DNA of 64,000 nucleotides from Flectonema sp. DT1601 (Eukaryota; Euglenozoa; Diplonemea; Diplonemida; Diplonemidae): positions 1,182,001 through 1,246,000 of the forward strand of contig OZ025795.1 in assembly GCA_964019425.1 (NCBI GenBank). The letters are read 5' to 3'. The notes beneath the pieces are model-generated. The model had not been told where the DNA came from, made no database searches, and was given only the letters and a program-made list of their open reading frames with translations. Made by a program: the position numbers and the translations under genes. Positions 22,045 through 31,622 of the stretch are shown piece after piece (within the stretch, counting starts at the first letter, position 1; the number at the start of each line of letters is the position of its first letter).

Positions 22045-22316
22045 CCCCCCACCAGAACAACAACGACTACCCAAATATGACTATCAAGGGTCTTCTGGTC
22101 AGTAAGACAAAAAAAAATATAGTTTTCTCTTTTTTATGTTTTCTTTTTTTCAAACGTAATTTTTCTTTGATTAACAACTACAAATATTCTTTCAGTCAAG
22201 TACTTGATATTAATTTTGTTATTAATACCTAAAGTTGTTACTGTTTTTACATTGTCAAAGTTTCACCCCCACCAGAACAACAACGACTTACCAAATATGA
22301 CTATCAAGGGTCTTCT
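22045..22316 (+). repeat. 52-bp direct repeat flanking a repeat-family-5 insertion at a gene start
   Basis: 22045-22096 and 22265-22316 are almost identical, sharing CACCAGAACAACAACGACT, then AAATATGACTATCAAGGGTC and TTCT. They include the start codon of the HAD gene. The ~168 bp between them match dispersed family 5 (copies at 53270-53345 and 63655-63812). This reads as an insertion that duplicated its long target. An alternative is that 22098-22275 is an intron, since the two ATG frames join in phase as MTIKGLL-NNNDLPN-MTIKGLL. Confidence 0.7.
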
Positions 22317-23013
22317 TTTGGACATGGATGGTGTTTTAGCTGAAGTAAAGCTATCTTACCGGACGTGCATTATCGAAACAGCCAAGTCCTACGGTGTTAC
22401 GGTAACAGGAGATGACGTCGTAGCAGCTAAAAAACAAGGAAATTCGAATAACGACTGGGTTCTAACCAGGCGACTAGTAAAAGAAAAGGGAGGAGGAAAT
22501 CCTTCTTTGGAAGAAGTGACGAAGAGATTCGATGATTTGTATCAAAAATTATGTCTTTTAGAAACACTGATCCCCGAAATCGGACTTATTGAGGAACTAC
22601 ACCATCGAGTGAATGGCAACATCGCTATTGTTACTGGTAGACCCAGGAGTGATTGTTTAGTCTTTTTAAAAAGATTCAATTTGGAAAAATATGTTTCAGT
22701 CACTGTCTGTATGGATGACGGACCTCCAAAACCAGATCCCTTCCCAGTTGCTGAGGCATGCAGACAATTAAATATCCCACCTTCAGCATGTCTCATGGTG
22801 GGGGATACCCCTGATGATATCAAGTCAGCTGTTGCTGCGGGTGCTATTGGAATCGGTGTTTTACTACCAGATGATCACTCAAAAGTAACACTTGGTCAAA
22901 CATCTCTATCAGAATTAGCAATGGTTCAGGGAATGAAGTCATCAGGAGTGCACACTATTTTATCCCCAGGAATGGCTGGGTTATTAAATCTTATTCCGAG
23001 ACCGAAGATGTGA
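22297..23013 (+). CDS. HAD-superfamily hydrolase, subfamily IA
   Basis: 238 residues. All four HAD motifs are visible: I LLLDMDGVL (catalytic Asp9 and Asp11), II IVTGRP (Thr ~112), III the lysine in PPKPDPFPV (~146), and IV VGDTPDDIKSA (~168). The cap region AAKKQGNSNNDWVLTRRL matches the NNDW...T stretch of the IA-hyp1 group (TIGR01548-like), some members of which are fused to or near histidine-biosynthesis enzymes. It is presumably a small-molecule phosphatase; the substrate is unknown. I chose the ATG at 22297 because it is followed at once by the DxD motif and preceded by ACCAG at 22271-22275. A duplicate of this start lies at 22077. Confidence 0.88.
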   Translation: MTIKGLLLDMDGVLAEVKLSYRTCIIETAKSYGVTVTGDDVVAAKKQGNSNNDWVLTRRLVKEKGGGNPSLEEVTKRFDDLYQKLCLLETLIPEIGLIEELHHRVNGNIAIVTGRPRSDCLVFLKRFNLEKYVSVTVCMDDGPPKPDPFPVAEACRQLNIPPSACLMVGDTPDDIKSAVAAGAIGIGVLLPDDHSKVTLGQTSLSELAMVQGMKSSGVHTILSPGMAGLLNLIPRPKM

Positions 23014-23908
23014 TATCACCATCATGTTGCTGTATGGTCATGTGACTTTATTATAAACACATCGAACGGGGACGGTAAACCCTACTGAAGGTTCGAGTTA
23101 GGATTTTAACCACCTGGACCCTAACTTGAACCTTTTTAGTAGAAATTGTTTTATTTATTCTAAGATGTTGCACAACTTCATGATTGAGCGCCTACATGTA
23201 ACCAATCCCTTTTTTTTTTTTGCACCGACGAAGTCAGAGAAGAAACTATTCAGATATAAGAGCCGTTTTATTAATTATGTTATTTATCTATTTTCCCTGT
23301 GCGCCGGTAATACTGTCTGCGATCAACAAAATATGAGGCTTTGTTCTGAATGGTTTTTTTTTTTTTTGTGGCTTTTTAATTGAAAAAAAAAAAAAAAAAA
23401 AAACATCTGGTTGAGCGCGAATTGTTTATAACATCGAAGATAATTATTGTGAACAAAAGGAATCAATTTTATTTCCTTCTTTTTTCCTTTTTTCTGTTTT
23501 GACTTCAGAATCGTTTCACGAGTCACTAAGACACCATCGAAACATACATACTTCTCGCGTTTACCTTTTTTTTTCCCCCCTATTGTGTGTACAGGTTTAT
23601 TTTTAAAAAAAACCACATTATTTCTGATAGTTTCTGAGACGTATCAAAAGTTTTACGTTTGTCGTTTTTTTTCAAAGCTGTTTTGTGCAGCCTTATGGAA
23701 TAAGGTCTTGTTTTATAAGTTTGGAACTAATTTTTTATTCAACACAGGATGGATAATAATTAACCATAAGTCATTAAGAAACAACCCAGAGAACTCCATT
23801 GTTTTTCTTAAAGGTAGGGAGAGGGCAGCAGCAATTATCTCACATTATTTTTTCAAAAAGTAAAAGGGAAAAAGACTGGAAAGAAAAAATAACAATAATA
23901 AAAATAAA
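23014..23908. other. intergenic with repeat family 4 copy b
   Basis: Family 4 copy b is at 23222-23356. A-runs lie near 23383-23403. GAACCT/AGGTTC-like short inverted sequence around 23088-23135 could be a hairpin (AGGTTCGAGTTAGG facing CCTAACTTGAACCT). No gene is seen. Confidence 0.5.
23222..23356 (+). ncRNA. candidate structured RNA or element, repeat family 4 copy b
   Basis: It opens with GCACCGACGAAGTC right after a T-run, as in copy a. AAACTATTCAGA (23243-23254) pairs with TCTGAATGGTTT (23345-23356) through one T-G wobble. The inner AGCC/GGCT is kept. The sequence between the arms has little similarity to copy a, so the helix is better conserved than the loop. Confidence 0.5.
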
Positions 23909-25387
23909 ATGGGAAAATATTTTACGATACGAGCGCAGTCATTCGATGATGTTTCTATTCTCACGGAGGAAACAAAAATAAACCCTCTTCGGAAAACTGA
24001 ACGTCCTCACACCCTTCCTGTCGGAGGTCTGGTAGCAAACAACAGACCAAAATCAATAGCGGAATACTACATTGAAAATATATGTTCACAAGGTACTAAG
24101 ACTGTAGAGGAAGGTGTTGGAGGAGCAAACGGAACGACAAATTTTCAAACTTTTTTATTAGTTTTTAAATCATTCATCGGAACTGGAGTTTTAGTTCTCC
24201 CAAAAGCATTTGTTAATGGAGGGATCCTCGCATCGTCGTTGTTTATGATATTTGTTGCTGCTCTTAACACTTATGTTATGATAAAACTTGCTCACACAAA
24301 AGATATTTGTGGGGAAACAACCATTCAGGCCATTGGTAGACGTGCTGCTGGATGGCCAATGGAATTGTGGGTTTCGTTCTCAGTTGTTTTTATTCAAATT
24401 TCATGTGGTTGTATGTATTTGATATTTATGGGAACGACATTGAAACAAGTTTTTGAAACACTTTCAGGATGTGAAGATTGGGCTCTTGACGCCCAACCGT
24501 GGATTTATTTTTTATGTTTAATTCCGGTCATCACTCCGTTAGTTTGGATAAGAAATTTAAAATTATTAACAATACCTGCGGTCGCAGCAGACTTTCTCAT
24601 TGTTGGCGGTCTTATCTATATATTCTCTTATGCCACTAAAGAAGTTGCTGAACACGGTGCTAAGGAAGTATCGTTACTAAACCAAAGTGATTTTCCGATT
24701 TTTTTAGGAACAGCGTTGTTTTCATTTGAAGGAGTCTGTTTGGTTCTTCCCATTAAAAATGCAATGCAAAATCCCATGGATTACCCCAAAGTATTGGGGT
24801 CTGTCATGGTAATATTAGCTTTTCTGTATACGTCTTTTGCTGTGATTAATTACTTAGCATTTGGTAAGGGAATGGAGACGGCTATCTTATTATCTCTACC
24901 GAGTAATTCAATTCCAGTGCTCTGCGTACAATTGGGATATGTGATAGCGATAGGGTTGACATTTCCATTGCAATTCTTTCCTGCAGTGCAATTACTTGAA
25001 AACTTGCTGTGGAAACCTCCTCAGATTATTTCATCTTCCGATGTTTCTGTTGATGACCAACGTAATCTCCATTGTCAATATTATAAAGAAAACTTATTTA
25101 GATTTTTTTTAACGTGTCTTGCCTCTGCTATTGCCGCAGGTGGAGAAACGAATTTCGATCATTTCACAGCTCTGGGAGGAGGTTTGTGTAGTATGCCGCT
25201 GTTGTTTGTTTTTCCTCCGTTGTTTCATTTACTGTTGGTACCAAACTTATCAACTACTGAAAAGGTAATTGACATCGCAATTACCACATTGGGGTTGATA
25301 CTCACAATAGGAACAACAACAATGACCATCGCTGATTGGATTAAAGGACACTCAGATAATGTTGATAACCCGTGTGTTCCTATTTAG
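23909..25387 (+). CDS. AAAP-family amino-acid transporter (SLC36/AVT3-like)
   Basis: 492 residues, about 11 membrane segments after an ~80-residue hydrophilic N-terminus. The first segment FKSFIGTGVLVLPKAFVNGG is the AAAP hallmark (K.F.GTG.L.LP.AF..GG). ALFSFEGVCLVLPIKNAM, followed by a Pro and a YPKVL segment, matches the conserved F.FEG...LP..N.M..P..F of the SLC36/AVT3 branch. Expected role: proton-coupled amino-acid movement at the lysosome/vacuole or plasma membrane. There are no introns. The nearest acceptor-like AG is well upstream. Confidence 0.88.
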   Translation: MGKYFTIRAQSFDDVSILTEETKINPLRKTERPHTLPVGGLVANNRPKSIAEYYIENICSQGTKTVEEGVGGANGTTNFQTFLLVFKSFIGTGVLVLPKAFVNGGILASSLFMIFVAALNTYVMIKLAHTKDICGETTIQAIGRRAAGWPMELWVSFSVVFIQISCGCMYLIFMGTTLKQVFETLSGCEDWALDAQPWIYFLCLIPVITPLVWIRNLKLLTIPAVAADFLIVGGLIYIFSYATKEVAEHGAKEVSLLNQSDFPIFLGTALFSFEGVCLVLPIKNAMQNPMDYPKVLGSVMVILAFLYTSFAVINYLAFGKGMETAILLSLPSNSIPVLCVQLGYVIAIGLTFPLQFFPAVQLLENLLWKPPQIISSSDVSVDDQRNLHCQYYKENLFRFFLTCLASAIAAGGETNFDHFTALGGGLCSMPLLFVFPPLFHLLLVPNLSTTEKVIDIAITTLGLILTIGTTTMTIADWIKGHSDNVDNPCVPI

Positions 25388-26851
25388 TTCGGGTATTTCT
25401 TTTCTTTTCAGGTTAGTTTCTTTTTTCCTTTAAAAAACTTGTGTATTATGTTAATACCGTTGTTGTATCATCGAGAAATTAAGATCTGATTAAACGTGTT
25501 GTTTTCTTTTCTTTTTTGTTTTTTTAAAAAAAAAAAAAGAAGAAGAAAAAAACCCGTTGAGGCTGGACATATAACTTTCCTGCCTTGTGAAAGAAGGATG
25601 CTTTTGTCTTTATTTGGCCGCGTGTTTTCTTGCATGTTAATTCCAGATTTTGAACTTGTTGAGAACACGGATACGAGCGTGAATAATGATTGACTACACC
25701 GCATTGTAATCAGACTGGGAAATCGTTAGGAGCGGTCAAAAGCTTCGACACATTCTGAAGTCTGTTTTTTTTTATTTTCTTCTTTTAAATTATTATTCTT
25801 ATATCGAATTTGTGTTTTTCCCGTTATATTTGTTGTGCCATGTGCTGGAGTAGGGCTACTTCTTTTATTTGGTAGTGGTTTTTTACTTCTACGACGTGTG
25901 TTGTGTGATTGGTAATTTCTTTTTTTTTTTTTTTTCCACTTTATATCTCTCTCTCCTTTTTCTTCTTATAACATAACAGGCCGCCCCGTCAGCCTAAGCT
26001 ATCATAATAATCCTTAATAAGATTGAGTTTACTTACGTTACTGTTGTCCTCGTAACTCTATTAATGTTAACCTGACGCTCATTAGTTTGCTGTATCGGCG
26101 ATGAGCAATAAGTAATGTGTTGGACTTTCTTATCTATCTGTGTGACGGTTGTTTGTTATCTTGATGTGGATGTTGGACAAATTCATTTTTACCCCAAAAA
26201 AAAAGAAAATACTTTGTTACAGAAAACGATCTGACCGGAGAAGAAATCTCCCACAAGGAGGGATCTCAGTCTTGATGCTGTTGTTTGTTTTTTATCGCAA
26301 CTGCTTTGCTTGGCAAATGAACAACAGGTAGCCAGGAAAAAAAAAAAACAAAAAAAAAAAAACGTAAAAACAGCCAATTGTTGTCTTCAGCTGTTTGCCC
26401 AGGGGATGGGTTTCATTTCTATTCGGCTTGGCTTTTATGAAAGTAGCGTAGTTTCCTTATAATTATGTTGCTCGTGCTTCTCATTTGGCACCTTCAATAC
26501 CAACGAACACTACTGAATTAACCTTCCTTTATATTAACTTGGATGGGTAATATAGTGGTGTTCAAAAGGTATTTTTTTTTTTTTTTTTTTTTTTTCCCAT
26601 TCTGTGTAATCTTTTCAGTTAATAAAATGCGACCTGCTATTTTTTTCTTTCATCGTCATATTGAAGAACGCTTTCTGTAAACGGGGAGAGAGCTTCTACG
26701 TGATAGCTTGTTGTAATATCCCCTTCACGGTATCAGAATACTATTAATCCTTAGTGAAGGTAACATTGACAGAACACGTCATCCACAGCTTTAACGGATT
26801 TCGATTTCGAACACATGTGAGATTCATAAAAAAAGATTATTGTTTCAGAAT
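25388..26851. other. intergenic
   Basis: AT-rich with T- and A-runs (25920-25936, 26338-26362, 26572-26595). ATTGTTTCAG ends at 26848, only 3 nt before the next ATG. No gene is seen. Confidence 0.6.
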
Positions 26852-27127
26852 ATGGGAGGGGAACACATTTCAGATGAAGGCTCACTCGAGGAATTGAGTC
26901 AACAAGTTGTAAACAACGTTTTAAATGAGGCTGAACAAACTTCTAATGGCACTACACCAAGAGAAGAAAGTGAAGGCAACGCTGAGTCTCTAACAGCTTT
27001 GTCAGAAGTTGCTGCGATGATGATGGGACCTGTAGAGGTTTGCGAGCAGTGCAATAAACAAATCGCATCAAATATGATCGATGATCACAAAAGAGTTTGG
27101 TGCACTGCTATCAACTCATCGTGGTAA
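26852..27127 (+). CDS. small acidic protein with a Cys/His cluster
   Basis: 91 residues from the ATG at 26852. An acidic N-terminus (EGSLEELSQQVVNNVLNEAE) is followed by CEQCNKQIASNMIDDHKRVW, then Cys. This C-x2-C...H...C arrangement could bind one zinc, like half a zinc finger. The family is not recognised. The frame ends at a TAA whose preceding bases form a GTAATT donor-like site. A spliced version using CCAACAG at 27180 would also stop at once, so the length hardly changes. The coding claim rests on composition and on the acceptor-like TTTCAG directly before the ATG. Confidence 0.55.
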   Translation: MGGEHISDEGSLEELSQQVVNNVLNEAEQTSNGTTPREESEGNAESLTALSEVAAMMMGPVEVCEQCNKQIASNMIDDHKRVWCTAINSSW

Positions 27128-27352
27128 TTACTTTATGTGATATTTGAAATGTTATTCACTCGGATAAAAGATTTCCAACAGTTAACATGATAGAGGATGG
27201 TGTATGTGTCTCTTAAGGGGTTTTTTCTTTTTTTTTTTTAATTCTTCCCCGATCCTTGATCAGTAAGGACATTCTGGTTAAGTGATCTGAACACACTGTA
27301 AGATGATTTGATTTATTTATATCTCCACCCAAATAGGTTACAACATAAAGAC

Positions 27353-27763
27353 ATGGCAATCGAATTAGTTGCACCACTTCCCTTCCTTCAAGATCTTGTA
27401 GGAAAACATGTCGTAGCAAAATTAAAATGGGGACATGAATACCGAGGATTACTAGCCGCAGTAGATGCGTACATGAACTTGCAACTTGCCAAGTATGTAT
27501 TTGAGGGCAACCCTGATATGGAATTATAAATATAAAATAAAATAAATAATCTCAACCAACACAGGTGTGAAGAATGGAGCGCTGGAACTATGGCTGGTCA
27601 CCTTGGTGATGTTCTCATTAGGTATGTTGGAAGAGTAGGTTTCAAACCTTTCAATTTGCTTTAAATATAATAAAACAAACAACTCAACAGATGCAACAAC
27701 ATTTTATACGTCAGAGGTCTTCCTGAAGACGAAGACATCGATGCCAAGGACGAAGAGGATTAA
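27353..27763 (+). CDS. SNRPF: spliceosomal Sm protein F (3 exons)
   Basis: Exons 27353-27492, 27565-27621 and 27691-27763 join to 89 residues. [60 protein letters not shown] and an acidic tail follow SmF closely. The Sm1 motif (the aspartate in AVDAYMNL) and Sm2 motif ([11 protein letters not shown]) are complete. It is part of the seven-membered Sm ring on U1, U2, U4 and U5 snRNAs, and also on any spliced-leader RNA. Its introns start GTATGT and are 72 and 69 nt. This is the cleanest proof in the window that the organism has ordinary cis-splicing. Confidence 0.97.
27493..27564 (+). other. SmF intron 1 (72 nt, phase 2)
   Basis: The donor is GTATGT and the 3' end is CTCAACCAACACAG. Removal restores SmF from LQLAK to CEEWSAG. 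Confidence 0.93.
27622..27690 (+). other. SmF intron 2 (69 nt, phase 2)
   Basis: The donor is GTATGT and the 3' end is CAAACAACTCAACAG. Removal restores the Sm2 motif DVLIRCNN. Confidence 0.93.
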
Positions 27764-28279
27764 ATAACAGCAGCTTGATCGTAGCGGCTGTCTTACTGTT
27801 CGCTCTAGTGAAACAGAGCACACACTGCACAGCAGTGTATGTATTTAATCAGAAGTACTGTTGATGGAAGACATTACTTTCTTATCGATGACTAGCACAC
27901 ATTATATTATCAAATATCTATTTGAGCTGTATCGATTCACTCTTTCTTAATGAATACCTTTAGTTGATAGTTTTCTAACAGCCGTGTGAGCCAACCCAGC
28001 ACCTCGTGGTCATGGCAAGATGGAAAGGTTGAGGGGAAAAAAAAAAAAAAAAAAAAAAAAAAAGAAGTAATCAGTGTAACCCTTCTATGCGGAGGGCGTC
28101 TCAGTTAGTTGATGTCATTTCATGTGATTGTTTGAAATTATCTAATTCTTATTACAGTCTGAAAGAAAAAGGAATGCTGTGAATGGAGGGACTTGAAGTA
28201 AAGTACATTTAGAATTCCAATCAGTTGTTTAATTCTAACTACCTTTCAGTACCCCTCCCCTACCCTCTCACATGTTGAT
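27764..28279. other. intergenic
   Basis: It contains an A-run of about 27 at 28037-28063. TACCTTTCAG ends at 28249, 30 nt before the kinase ATG. No gene is seen. Confidence 0.6.
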
Positions 28280-30224
28280 ATGAGTGAGAGGAACATTCCG
28301 CATCCTCCAGATGTGCCTCCTCGCAAGGCGAGTCTCGGCAATTCAGTCAGCAGAAGGGGACCATTTGGTGATCCACCAGCAAGGGGAGTAGAGAGTGCCC
28401 CGTGTAGTGATTACCGAAAGAGGAATCCAATTTCATTAAAAGGAAGGAAGAAAGCTGTTACATCTCCACCATCATTACCTTCTTACATTCCATCACTTAG
28501 TAATGATGTTGATGAGGAAGTTGAAGTTAGAAAGATGGAAGCCAGGAAGCAACTGGAGGCTGAATTCGGTAGAGCGCTCACAAAGTACGAAGCTCAGGCG
28601 ATAATGATATTTAAAGAATGTGACTTCGAAGAAACAAAATTAAGAAAACAAATCACATCCAGAGAGGGTTCAAAACGACACGAACTCGTTCGCAAATACC
28701 ACATCTCTCCCCTTCTCCAATTCACTGAAAATGACTCCCGCAATGCAATAGAGCGAAGTCAATTATCAAGACGTAGTGACCTTCATAAGGATTACAGCAT
28801 GACGAGTCGCGTTATCAGATTTGCAGCAAATGCACCTCCGCAAATACCCAAAGAGAACACACCACCATCATCCGCTAACAGTATTACTTCTCGATATAAA
28901 AAAACTAAAAAGATACTCGGAAAGGGAGCCTTTGGTACGGTCTACGAGGGATACGATGCTGAAACTGGAAAATATATTGCGATAAAAGAAGTGATCTTCT
29001 CACCTGTTTGTTTAGATAAGAATATTCAAAGAGTAACAGAGGAAGTTAAAGTAATGAAGAAACTAACACATCCTAACATAGTGGAATATGTTGCTGCGGA
29101 GAGACAAGGAGTTGTTCTAAATATTTATATGGAGTTAGTTTCAGGAGGGTCGGTTGCTTCTGCTCTAAGCTACTTAGATGGCGGGTTTCCGGAATCTTCT
29201 GTTCGGATATACACAAAACAGATATGTTGTGGTCTGCAGTACCTCCATGATTCAGGAATCATCCACAGAGATATTAAAGGTGATAACATCCTAATTGATA
29301 AGACTAACGGAGTTGTTAAACTAGCAGACTTCAACAGCAGTAAATCATTAGAAATGTCAATGAATCATGGTATCAAAAGTATAGCGGGAACTCCGTGGTT
29401 TATGGCACCGGAAGTTATCGATCCAACGACTACTTTTTATGGACTTCCTGCTGATATCTGGTCGCTTGGGATTGCAGTTATTGAGATGCTGACAGGCTCA
29501 CCTCCTTTTATAAATGATTTCTCAACACCCGCTAGTGCTATGATCAAAATTGCTGGACTTAAAGACCCTTATCAACTACCGTCGGGACTGAGTGATTGTG
29601 CGGAGGCGTTTCTTTCTTGTTGTTTATTAAGAGATCCTGCTGCTCGTCACACGGTTCTCAAGTTGTCAAAACATGCTTTCGTCTGTTCGTACAACAGCTT
29701 GCAGGGTGTCGATGACGGAAATAGAGCTCCGAAATACCAATTAAAGCCGCTTAGTGTATGTTATTAGTATTGTTTTTTTTTGGGGGGGAGGGAGGGAAGT
29801 ACGTAAATTATGAGGGGAGGAAAAAAAAAAAATCATAACAGCAGACTGTTAACAATCGAAGTTCTGGATATTCAGCTGTCGGATCAAAGCCAAGAGCACC
29901 AACGATTCCAGTGAATACATCATCGTTGGAAGCTTCATTGACAAGCCTTGCAGCAAGTAATAAAGCATCAAAACTCCCAGCGTTGGTATGTTTCGTTCGT
30001 TAAATGTGTTGTTTTGTTGTGTTTGATTGGAATGGTTAAAAATAATAATTTTAACATAGGCATCACCCATCTTTGTACCATCACCTGACATTGATCCTTC
30101 ACCTCGAAGTAGAGATAGAAGAAGGAGATTATTAGAATCAAAACTCATAACTGATCTTGATGGGGATAGGAGTTTACCCACCAGTAGTCTTCAAACAATT
30201 CATCTATCTTCAGTGAGGTCCTAG
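28280..30224 (+). CDS. STE11/MEKK-like protein kinase with DFN motif (3 exons)
   Basis: Exons 28280-29755, 29842-29985 (or from 29845) and 30060-30224 give ~594 residues. An N-terminal ~205 residues, Pro/Arg-rich with a coiled stretch, precede the kinase domain: GKGAFGTVYEG, the lysine in IAIKEV, and HRDIKGDN. The activation segment reaches GTPWFMAPEV, followed by DIWSLGIAVIEML. This is the MEKK/STE11 type, so a MAP3K role is inferred. The magnesium-binding DFG is DFN (KLADFNSSKS), which may alter activity. The C-terminal exons encode a Ser/Pro/Arg-rich tail (VPSPDIDPSPRSRDRRRR). Unspliced, the frame would end four codons after the first donor. Confidence 0.88.
29756..29841 (+). other. kinase intron 1 (86 or 89 nt, phase 0)
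   Basis: The donor is GTATGT and the end is ATCATAACAG. The next AG, three bases on, would keep the same frame, so the exact acceptor is ambiguous. Confidence 0.8.
29986..30059 (+). other. kinase intron 2 (74 nt, phase 0)
   Basis: The donor is GTATGT and the end is TTTTAACATAG. It joins KLPAL to ASPIFVPSP. Confidence 0.82.
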
Positions 30225-31622
30225 TTGATTGGTTCTATATTTTCGCGCATAAAACAGTTCAGCTAGCTGTATGAGGGGAAAGAAAACAATTCAGATAAGC
30301 CTTTCATCATTATCCTCTTCCCAGTATTTAAGGAGTGTTTTTGATCGATATCAGTCATTTTCTTTTGTTGATCGCAGACAGTAATACTGGAGGTACAAAG
30401 GGGGGGAAATAAATGATATTTGAAATAATAAATAAACGGCTCTTAATTTGAATACTTCTTAACTCTCAGAAGTATCATTCGGAATTTTTTTTTTTTTTTT
30501 TTTTTTTTTAATTCTTTTTGTCTGTCGGTAAAGGATACATTAAGTCCACCTTGTTGTCTTCAAGGGGACTCATTTCTGTTTTCTGGTAAGTTATGTTTAC
30601 GCACAAACACCTAATTGAGATTTATCAATTTTTTTTTTAAAAAATAATAATAATAAGCAACGATTTAACCTTGTAACCGACCGAAAGGCTTTTGCAGGGT
30701 ACTTCGGGCGACTATTTATATTAATTACAAGCATCTTATTTAATCATTTTTTTTTTTTTTTTTTTTTTTTTTTCCCTCTTAAGTCGATTCGATTTTTTCG
30801 TTTGGTGATGTCACTTAATGAGGAACCCATTAAGAAACATTTCTTTTTTATTTATTCCTTTTTTTTTTTTGCTATGAATAATAAGAGAAACTTATGGCAT
30901 GTCACTTCTCCTCTCTCTTTCACAGAGAATGTTACGATCCATGTGTTCATGTTGTCTTTTTTTTTTGTTATTCATTGGCACTGCACCAAAATAGAATAAA
31001 ATAAAAATAAATAAATAAAATCGTTTCCCTAAAAATAGTCTGCATCCGCTAACTAAATAACTCTTGTGAGGATAATTTGATTATAGTTTTAGGCTTGTTT
31101 ATAATTTGTTAAGGAATTTATGTTCCTTTCTTTTTTTTTCTTTTTTTTTTTCATTGTTCGTAGTGCTGGGTATATTACACAAGCACTGCTGAGTGAGAAA
31201 AATTCCATTTTTTTTTTTTTTTTTTTTTTTACTTCTGGAAACCAAAGTACGTTGCCTACCCTACGATCCCGTTTTTGTTTATTGAAAAAAAACAAAAAAA
31301 AACAGTCAGTTTGCGAAAATCTTTTTTTTTAAATTTATTCCTGTTGGTAGCCGTTTCGTTGATAAGAATCTCAGTATTGAAAAAAAAAAAAAAAAAAAAA
31401 AAAAAAAGACGCGCGATTTAAGATTTTTTTTTTTTTTTTGAACAGAATTATTTGTTTCTTAAAAAAGCAGGAGTTGGGCTCATCGATGAAGACGGTTACC
31501 TTTCCTGACATCATAGTAAACGAGATGTTTCATACCCTGAAAAAGCAACGTCTACTTATGTTGAGGTATTTTTTTGTTTGTGTAAAGGTTGAGGTCCTCC
31601 TCTCTCTCCTTCCCTAAATAAA
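30225..31622. other. intergenic
   Basis: AT-rich with many long T-runs (30486-30509, 30748-30773, 31208-31230) and an A-run at 31381-31407. A pyrimidine tract (TCCTCCTCTCTCTCCTTCCC) lies just before the next ATG. No gene is seen. Confidence 0.6.

Larger units (their letters stand above)
19291..22296. other. long intergenic region with hairpin array and repeats
   Basis: 3 kb without a gene. Besides the hairpin array it holds family 3 copy b (21017-21078), long T-runs (for example 21390-21415) and, at the right end, a duplicated copy of the next gene's start region (separate entry). Confidence 0.6.
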
